In this document: in pieces, positions 43,552-50,700 of the stretch
How positions within the stretch are numbered: the stretch's first letter is position 1
Layout of the letters: each line of letters starts with the position of its first letter
Assembly: GCF_900102085.1 (NCBI RefSeq)
Contig: NZ_FMVM01000010.1
Span: forward strand, 62,001-126,000
Direction: 5' to 3'
Source of the DNA: Paenibacillus polysaccharolyticus
Lineage (GTDB): Bacteria; Bacillota; Bacilli; Paenibacillales; Paenibacillaceae
DNA length: 64,000 bases
Notes under the pieces: generated by a model
What the model was told of the DNA's origin: nothing
Seen by the model: only the letters and a program-made list of their open reading frames with translations
Database searches by the model: none
Position numbers and translations under genes: made by a program

Positions 43552-43562
43552 TATAGTTAACA
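43546..43562. promoter_or_regulatory. GlnR/TnrA box overlapping the nirB -35
   Basis: TGTCAATATAGTTAACA matches TGTNA-N7-TNACA at all fixed positions. Covering the -35 hexamer, it suits repression by GlnR when nitrogen is plentiful; TnrA activation sites normally lie further upstream. Confidence 0.75.
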
Positions 43563-43952
43563 TAAAAAAGTATTTGAAATTTGAAGTTAATTATGTTTAC
43601 ATGAGTTTAAAGAAAAGCTGAATCGGCTACGTAAAATATGCTTTAAATTACAAAAAATAAGAAAATAAATCCATGTATCACTTCGTAAACGCCATATAAT
43701 GTAGGAAATGTGCCATGGTACTCATGATTAACCCATTATTTGTTCCATTTTAATTCATTAGGATCAGACCGAGGATCAGAATGCATCTCATGATGCTACT
43801 TACGAATACTTCAGAGCACCTGGAATTTTGAAATATAGATGTTTATTCCTTGATTTTTGTTAGGTAACATGACATTATAGCGCTTTCATGTGGTAATGTA
43901 TTAAAAGTGAGCGTGGGTACTGTATATCAATATAAGGAGGGATTGATCCATC

Positions 43953-44546
43953 ATGCGATCCATATTGGTCATCCGTGTACATCCCATTCAGGCCGGCTCG
44001 TCCGAAGCAATCCCTCTAACACCGGAGAAGCTGCTGGGAGCAGTTGGCTATCATGTTAAGGTCTCGGACAGTGAGGATGAGGTGATGAAGCTTGCTCGTG
44101 AAGTCGATGCGTCCATCTTGCATTTGTCTCTTGCGGACGTGGCTTATTGGGTAAAGCGGCTGGGTGAGGAGAAGTCGGATACTCCGCTTCTCTGGTGGTG
44201 TGCTCCGGATACAGCATCTTCCTCTGTAGAAGACTGCGAGGTTGATACCTCGTTTGATGGCATTCTTACACCGTCTATGGCTGGGCCGGAGATTCATTGG
44301 ACGCTGCACTTTGCTGCGCGGCGTTATATGGAACGCAAGCAATGGGAGCAAGAGCGAAAGCAACTGCAGTCCAGATTGGAAGATCGGAAATGGATTGATA
44401 TGGCGAAGGCGATCTTGTGTGATTTAAAGCAGATCTCCGAATCGGAAGCCTATGATTTGTTACGCAAAAAAGCGATGGATGAACGCAAACGGATGGTCGA
44501 TGTAGCTACAGCGATTGTGAAAGCACATCAACTGCTCCAGTCATAA
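43953..44546 (+). CDS. ANTAR-domain antitermination regulator (NasT-like)
   Basis: 197 residues, AAGGAGG 11 nt before the ATG. Residues about 1-120 resemble a receiver fold, but the phospho-acceptor region is not recognisable, so the receiver is degenerate. Residues about 128-195 are an ANTAR RNA-binding domain: a coiled-coil linker (KQWEQERKQLQSRLEDRKW) then IDMAKAILCDLKQISESEAYDLLRKKAMDERKRMVDVATAIV, containing the conserved AKAIL, SE-A and LR--AM positions. It is divergent from nirB, whose leader carries matching ANTAR-type hairpins. The signal, probably nitrate or nitrite, is not visible in sequence. Confidence 0.88.
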   Translation: MRSILVIRVHPIQAGSSEAIPLTPEKLLGAVGYHVKVSDSEDEVMKLAREVDASILHLSLADVAYWVKRLGEEKSDTPLLWWCAPDTASSSVEDCEVDTSFDGILTPSMAGPEIHWTLHFAARRYMERKQWEQERKQLQSRLEDRKWIDMAKAILCDLKQISESEAYDLLRKKAMDERKRMVDVATAIVKAHQLLQS

Positions 44547-44564
44547 TTGGAAGGAGGATGCTCT

Positions 44565-45641
44565 ATGGATATGTCTCAGATCCTCAGAGAGGTAGGGCGT
44601 GGCAAACGAGGCTCACGTGATCTGAATTATGCAGAGGCATTGAACGTTGCCGAGAATATATTGAAACAGCAAGTTTCTCCTGCCCAGACGGCCGCATTTC
44701 TTATGGCTGAGCGGATGAAGATGGAGAATGTCGAGGAAATGGAAGCCTTTGTCCATGCGTGCCGGAACAGTGCGGAGCGTTTCTCCGTATTTCAGGATAG
44801 CTTGGATTGTGCGGGTCCTTACGACGGACGAACCAAGTCATTTATGGCGACATACCCTGTGGCATTTGTACTGGCGGCAGCGGGTTTACCGGTTACGCTA
44901 CACGGTAGTGAACCTTTACCACCTAAATGGGGAGTTACGCTGTCTGTTGTATTGAGAGAGGCAGGGATTGATACACGGAAGATCGACCGGGAAAATGCCC
45001 GGAGTGCTGCTCTCCATACAGGTGTAATGTATGTTTCTGCGGAAGACTGGTGTGAGCCGTTACGCAGACTTCGTCCATTACGGGAAGAACTAGGTTTTCG
45101 AACGGTACTGAATACAGCCGAGAAGCTGATCGATTATAATCATTCGCCTTATCTTGTTTTTGGAGTGTTTCATAATACGTTTCTGGATCGAATAGCCAAG
45201 CTTCTTACTCGTTTTCAGTATCAACGTGCTTATGTTATTCAAGGTATGGAAGGATCGGAGGATCTCTATATTGATCGTCCTACACGTGTATATGCTGTGG
45301 AGGATGGTGAGATGAAGCTTGAACTTGTAGATCCTTCAATCTACGATCTGGATATGCCTGTGCCGGATATGATCTGGACCGCAGCGAGGCAAGTTGAGGT
45401 GGCGGAGAGTGTACTACGCGGGGATGGCCATCTTACGTTTGTAAATCAGGTGCTGTTAAATGCGGGCTTTCGACTATATGTTGCAGGACGTGTCCCTTCC
45501 ATAGAGCAGGGTATATACATGTCTAAGCAGTATATAGAAAGTGGAGCTGCGTTCCGGCTCTATCAACAGTGGTGTGTTTCTATGGGAGGAGAGTTGCCGG
45601 ATAGCAGAACGATATCGATCTATCCGGCATCCTCCGGTTAA
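44565..45641 (+). CDS. TrpD2/YbiB-like anthranilate phosphoribosyltransferase-family protein
   Basis: 358 residues from ATG 44565 (AAGGAGG upstream), 18 nt after the ANTAR gene and probably in its operon. N-terminal helical domain (EALNVAENILKQQVSPAQTAAFLMAERMKMENVEEMEAFVHACRN) and alpha/beta domain of the TrpD fold (VTLHGSEPLPPKWGVTLSVVLREAGI, TAEKLIDYNHSPYLVFGVFH, AYVIQGMEGSEDLYIDRPT). The Gly-rich phosphoribosyl loop of true TrpD (GTGGD) is replaced by DCAGPYDGRTKSF, so it is not a tryptophan enzyme. Proteins of the YbiB class bind nucleic acids; a regulatory role with ANTAR is conjecture. Confidence 0.75.
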   Translation: MDMSQILREVGRGKRGSRDLNYAEALNVAENILKQQVSPAQTAAFLMAERMKMENVEEMEAFVHACRNSAERFSVFQDSLDCAGPYDGRTKSFMATYPVAFVLAAAGLPVTLHGSEPLPPKWGVTLSVVLREAGIDTRKIDRENARSAALHTGVMYVSAEDWCEPLRRLRPLREELGFRTVLNTAEKLIDYNHSPYLVFGVFHNTFLDRIAKLLTRFQYQRAYVIQGMEGSEDLYIDRPTRVYAVEDGEMKLELVDPSIYDLDMPVPDMIWTAARQVEVAESVLRGDGHLTFVNQVLLNAGFRLYVAGRVPSIEQGIYMSKQYIESGAAFRLYQQWCVSMGGELPDSRTISIYPASSG

Positions 45642-45653
45642 ACTGTTCTGTGC

Positions 45654-46202
45654 TTATTCCCAAGGATACGTTACGGTCAGGAAGTCAGCGAACTTTTTGC
45701 TCTCTTCCCGCCGTTGTTTCCGCATCGCTGCGCGGTCAGGCGCAGTCTCGTACAGCTTTTTCTCCTCTTCAGTCTCTGGAATAATACGGGGCACGATCAG
45801 TTTGCGGTTATTTTCATCCAGGGCCACAAAGGTCAGGAAGGCTGTTGCCGCAATTTTTTTCTCCCCTGTTATCAGATCCTCACGAATAACCTTCACGAAA
45901 ATTTCCATGGAACTGCGGCCAGTCCACGTAGCGAACGATTCAAGTGTTACGGAGTCCGTAGGATTAATCGGGTACAGAAAATCGACAGAGTCGGTTGATG
46001 CAGTAACGGTATTTACCCTGCACAACTTGGAGGCAGCGATAGAGGCAATATCGTCAATGTAGGACATCAACTTGCCGCCAAACAAGGTGTTATGATTGTT
46101 GACATCTGTCGGGAATACCCGTGCCGTTTTGAAGCAGCGCGTTTCACGTACATACTTTCTCTCCGTTTGATCCATCTCCGTTGGTTTCGGTATCTCTCTC
46201 AT
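45654..46202 (-). CDS. Acyl-CoA thioesterase, hotdog fold (YkhA/BFIT type)
   Basis: 182 residues. HotDog domain with VNNHNTLFGGKLMSYIDDIASIAASK, where the N, H and D are the active-site positions of the acyl-CoA hydrolase group; WTGRSSMEIFVKVIREDL is the second strand region. The C-terminal tail (about 140-182) is charged and helical. It hydrolyses acyl-CoA esters in the cytosol; chain preference is unknown. Convergent with the TrpD2-like gene with a 12-nt gap. Confidence 0.88.
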   Translation of the reverse strand: MREIPKPTEMDQTERKYVRETRCFKTARVFPTDVNNHNTLFGGKLMSYIDDIASIAASKLCRVNTVTASTDSVDFLYPINPTDSVTLESFATWTGRSSMEIFVKVIREDLITGEKKIAATAFLTFVALDENNRKLIVPRIIPETEEEKKLYETAPDRAAMRKQRREESKKFADFLTVTYPWE

Positions 46203-46289
46203 GTTTCTTCCTCCTTACAGTATGGCTGTTATGATTGTATTTCTAAATGCAGCATTTCTTGTGGGCTCTTCTTGGGTTCAGAAGGTTTT

Positions 46290-46530
46290 CTATTTATATA
46301 AGTTGAAACATTCATTTACACTCTAACGGAGAAGAGAGAAAAAACCTGAAAAAGCGAAGCTACAAGCTTTCTGTAAGAAAGCTGCATCGGAAGCACAGGC
46401 TGCGCCTTTATCACCGGATTTCACCTTTGGAAAAGGGAATCAAAAAATCTGGGGATAACAGCGATTGTAAGGTTATTCTCTCATCGGAGTGGGCTGTGTA
46501 AAATCTTTGAGTCCAACTTATATAGTATAG
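46290..46530. repeat. Hairpin-forming dispersed repeat, copy 2
   Basis: Homologous to 13096-13293 but longer, with an extra about 45 nt (46360-46403) that includes its own hairpin AGCTTTC-TGTAA-GAAAGCT. The outer arms reach CTATTTATATAAGTTG and CAACTTATATAGTATAG. The GAGAGA/TCTCTC stem replaces GACAGA/TCTGTC of copy 1, so pairing is preserved. It occupies most of the gap between the thioesterase and SatP genes. Confidence 0.78.
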
Positions 46531-46581
46531 GTGTCGGTTAGGAACATATTCAAATGTAGAGGTACGAGACGAGGTAATACG

Positions 46582-46619
46582 AAAAAACCGCCAGGCGCGG
46601 ACCGGCGCGCAGGCGGTGG
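46582..46619 (-). terminator. Terminator of the satP-like gene
   Basis: Read on the minus strand: CCACCGCC-TGCGCGCCGG-TCCGCGCCTGGCGG followed by TTTTTT; a GC-rich nested stem 16 nt after the stop codon. Confidence 0.85.
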
Positions 46620-46635
46620 AACTTCAATCTGTATA

Positions 46636-47259
46636 TTAAGCCTTAGGTCTGAAAATACCGGACGGTTTGCCGATCGGCAGGAAAGTATAACCGAAGTGGG
46701 CATTCAGAACCGAAGCACCTGTACCATACAGGGACACAATGCCAATCGCCATCTCAGCGTATGCAGCGATCGTATGGAAGATATGTGGTGCTACGCCGAA
46801 AGCGTCAAATGTCAGACCAAGGAACAAGAAATCGATGAGAATGAAAATGATAAGCAACACTTTGTTGGCTTCAACAGCGCCAATCGTCATGAACAAGGTG
46901 AAGATCAGGTATCCGGCAAAAGCGAATCCAAGCTGCTTGCCATCGGTTTGCTCAGCGAGTGTAGAGCCGAACACACCCATTTTAATCATCCAGTTGGCCC
47001 CCATGGCGAACCAGAAGAAGGCATAAGCGCCGAAAGCGGTGGTGCCGAAAGTGTTATTGCGTTTGGAATCCTGAATACATGCGAATAGTTGGGCGAAAGC
47101 ACCCAGGAAGATCGCCCACGGAATAGCGTAGCTAAGTCCGTCAGTAATGCCGAGTTTTTGGGAAGAAGCGACAAGGGTTACAATCGCAAGCCCAAATAAT
47201 CCCATCGCGCTGGGATCGGCGTTTATGATTTTGACTTTAGTCTGTGACTCGGTTTGCAT
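46636..47259 (-). CDS. Acetate uptake transporter, GPR1/FUN34/YaaH (SatP) family
   Basis: 207 residues with six membrane spans. The family signature NPAPLGL appears as NADPSAMGLFGLAIVT near residue 14, followed by FLGAFAQLFACIQDSKRNNTFGTTAFGAYAFFWFAMG. It imports acetate or succinate with protons. It is monocistronic, bounded by its own terminator. Gene symbol not assigned because paralogues differ in substrate. Confidence 0.87.
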   Translation of the reverse strand: MQTESQTKVKIINADPSAMGLFGLAIVTLVASSQKLGITDGLSYAIPWAIFLGAFAQLFACIQDSKRNNTFGTTAFGAYAFFWFAMGANWMIKMGVFGSTLAEQTDGKQLGFAFAGYLIFTLFMTIGAVEANKVLLIIFILIDFLFLGLTFDAFGVAPHIFHTIAAYAEMAIGIVSLYGTGASVLNAHFGYTFLPIGKPSGIFRPKA

Positions 47260-47670
47260 GGTGTTGATAAGCCTCCAATTAATATCAAATCTGAATCATA
47301 GGCCTGCGTAGGCCATTCTCGAAACTGCATGTTGGCATCCGCCGGACCCGGACACACATATCGCCCTATTGTAACCGAATGACCCGGTTATGGAAAGGGA
47401 TATTATTACCTGAAACATCGGAAAACGGTTGCTTATGTGACAGTCAGTTGAATGGGGGGATAATATATCGGGTTTGTGGTGAAAAAAGACGGATAATTAC
47501 ATGTTATTTCCAGGACATTAACGTTAGTATCGAGGGGAAATCAAATCTGCAGTTCGGTGTGAGCCTGGAAGCGGCGGCATAAACTGCGGTGGGAAAGGGG
47601 GAGGTGGACGTGGAGTCAGAGAGGAACAGGGAGAGTTGTAAGAATCGTAGGAGGGTTGTACATCAACAAA

Positions 47671-47685
47671 ATGCAAGCGCTTACT
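47671..47685 (+). promoter_or_regulatory. cre site (CcpA) upstream of the RG lyase gene
   Basis: ATGCAAGCGCTTACT fits WTGNAANCGNWNNCW at every fixed position, 51 nt before the ATG. The rest of the 477-nt gap from 47260 shows no gene; a promoter could not be fixed with confidence. Confidence 0.7.
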
Positions 47686-47736
47686 TTATTTAATTCAGCA
47701 GAAAAACATGTTGAAGAAACGAAAGGGTGGGTGTAG

Positions 47737-50700
47737 ATGATTGCAAAACGGACGCGGCAACTCGGTTTAATTGTGCTGATATTCATATTTACGATTTCCA
47801 GCTTGGGATGGGGTGCATTCTATGGTAAGACAGCAGTAAGTGCGGCAGCACCGGATTCAGCTGTTGATACTGGGGAAACAACCGTTTATCGATATGATTT
47901 TGGATCAGGAGTCGTGGCGGAGGGGTATACGGGTGTGGGAGCGGATGCCGTTTATACCTCGGAACGGGGATATGGTTTTGCGGATGCATCCAAGGTGACG
48001 GTGCAGGATCGTGGAACGAGTGATCCAATCAAGTCTGATTTTGCAACATTTGCTACAGGTGGACAATTCAACGTGGATTTGCCGAACGGTGACTATACTG
48101 TTTCGCTTGTTGCCGGGGATGCAGCCGGAGCTACAGAGATTGCCATCGATGTAGAAAGCATGAACAAGGTGCAACTGAACAGCAAGGCGGCAGGCGAGTA
48201 TCTGGAGATGAACTTTGACATCGCGTTGGTGGATGGTCAGATGAATCTGGTATTTTCCGGTACCGCTGCGAATCTGAATGCATTGGTTATTACCAAGCAA
48301 GCTGAGCGTGATGCGGGAAGCAAACCTGTTCTGTATCTGGCAGGAGATTCCACGATGCAGACCTACAATCCGTATTGGGAGCCGCAAGCGGGCTGGGGGC
48401 AGATGTTTCCTTCCTTTTTTAACGATACCGTGGAGATCAAAAATCATTCCATTGGTGGACGCAGTTCCAAGTCGTTTATTTTCCAAGGACGGCTGGATGA
48501 AATTCTGAGAGTAATCCGTCCAGGAGACTATCTGTTTGTACAGTTCGGACATAATGATGCGACCATCAGTGTGCCTGACCGCTACGCTTCCCCGGCCGAT
48601 TACAAAATCTATCTGAAAACCTACATAGACGGTGTGCGGCAACGGGGGGCAACGCCGATTCTGGTAACGCCGATGGGGCGCAGGGACTTCAATGCGAGTA
48701 CGGGTAAATTCAATGTTTCCTTCCCTGAATATGTTCAGGCAGCCAAAGAAGTAGCGTCCGAAAACAATGTGCTACTAATTGATCTGAGCAAACTCAGCAT
48801 CGAATATTATGACTCGATTGGGCCTGAGGCTACACTGTCGGTGTTCCTGCATGTTGCACCGGGTATTTATCAGGCGTTCCCTAACGGAGTTGCTGACAAT
48901 ACTCATTTTCAGGAGTACGGTGCCATTCAGATCGCAAGAATGGTTGCGGGTGCGGTGCGTGAACTTGATATTCCGCTGGCCGATGCCGTGAAAGATGCTG
49001 AAGTGCCTGCCGAGGTTCCGGTGAAGCCAAACGGTCTGAAAACTGGTAGCATCAGTAATGCCGGTGCTGTATTGAAATGGACAGCAGATGATGCAGCAGA
49101 TATCTATAAAATCTATCGCAAGCTGTCTTCCGAGCCAGCATCTGCGTATACGCTAGCCGGAACAGCAACGGTTCCAACCATGAACTTATCTGGCCTTACC
49201 GAAGGTGAAACCTATACGGTACGTGTCACTGCCGTGAATGGTCGAGGCGAATCCGAGCCTTCGGACGAGGTGAGCTTCACAACGAAGTCGGCTGCATATC
49301 GATACGATTTTGGCCCCGTTGGCTCTCCGGTCGCGGAAGGGTATAACGAAGTGACAAGGAATACCTTATACACGCAGGAGCGGGGCTACGGCCTGACCTC
49401 TTCGGCGAATATGGCGGATCGGGATCGTGGCAATGCCACGGATGCGCTGCGCCGCGATTTTGTCATTTATTTTGGCGGAAGTTATGAATTCAAGGTGGAT
49501 TTACCTAACGGCAGTTATTCGGTTAAGGCTTACATTGGAGACTGGATCGGCTCCGCACGAACGAATATCAATATCGAGGGCAAGGACTACGGGACCGTAT
49601 CCTCGGGTGCCCAAAATATAGCTGAGAAGGTTATCAACGATGTTCAAGTGCAGGACGGCCAGATGAATCTGGTGTTCAGTGGACAGACCGCACATCTCAA
49701 TGGATTGGAGATCACACCAACCTTTATGTCTCCATCCGGGCTTCAACTGGATGAACTCGATCTGAACAGCGATCCGATCCGTGCAGTGTTGTCGTGGGAG
49801 GCGGCTGCTGGAGATGTACAGTACAAGGTCTATCGGCAATCTGCGGGAGCAACTAAACCAGAAATGCTTGCCACAGTTGATGAGCCAGCCTATACGGATA
49901 ATCAGATCGAACTTGGCATGGATTATGTGTACACGGTAACAGCGGTGGATCAGACGGGAACGGAATCGCTCGCGTCCAATGCGCTGAATGTATCTACGAT
50001 TGATCCAAGTGTAACGAAAGCGGAAGCACCTACCGGGCTGGCGTTACAAGAGATCCGGAAAAACGATGTTTCTTTCACATGGCATGAAGCTGCTGGTGCA
50101 CGATTCTACCAAATTTACCGTTCCAAAAGCCAGAATGGGCCTTATGAGATGATTGATCGAACCAAGGAAACTTTATATAAGGATTCCACCATTCTCAGTA
50201 CGGTTCCTTATTACTATAAAGTGGCCTCGGTGAATGCAGGCGGCGTATCCGAGCTGTCCAGCGTGCTTGAAACTCCGGTAGCTACAACGCTGAACCGGGC
50301 AATGGAGTATTTGGATCGTGCACCGGTTGCGGTGAAAACGGGGCAAGGCAACTACATTGGCTGGCGCATGCTGGGGCTGGATACGGATTCGATTGCTTTC
50401 AATCTGTATCGTGATGGTGTGAAGCTGAACGCAGAGCCTCTGACAGGAAGCACGAACTATACGGATGCCGAAGGTACGGACAGTTCTAAATACCGTGTTA
50501 CGACGGTAGAAAATGGAATAGAGAAGCCGGCGACGAAAGAGTTCGGTGTATGGCAGGAGCAATACCTGTCTGTGCCGCTGCAGAAACCTGCCGATGCGTA
50601 TACCAAAGACGGGCAGCCGTATTCCTACTATGCAGGAGATGCCAGTGTCGGGGATGTCGATGGGGATGGCGAGTACGAGATCGTGCTCATGTGGTCGCCG

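Noticed and set aside
43876..43890. cre site upstream of the ANTAR gene (ATGAAAGCGCTATAA on the minus strand)
   Set aside because: The conserved C near the 3' end is missing and no clear promoter could be placed around it; kept only as a weak possibility.
44565..45641. Annotation as a tryptophan-biosynthesis TrpD enzyme
   Set aside because: The Gly-rich phosphoribosyl-pyrophosphate loop of TrpD is not conserved and there are no other trp genes nearby.
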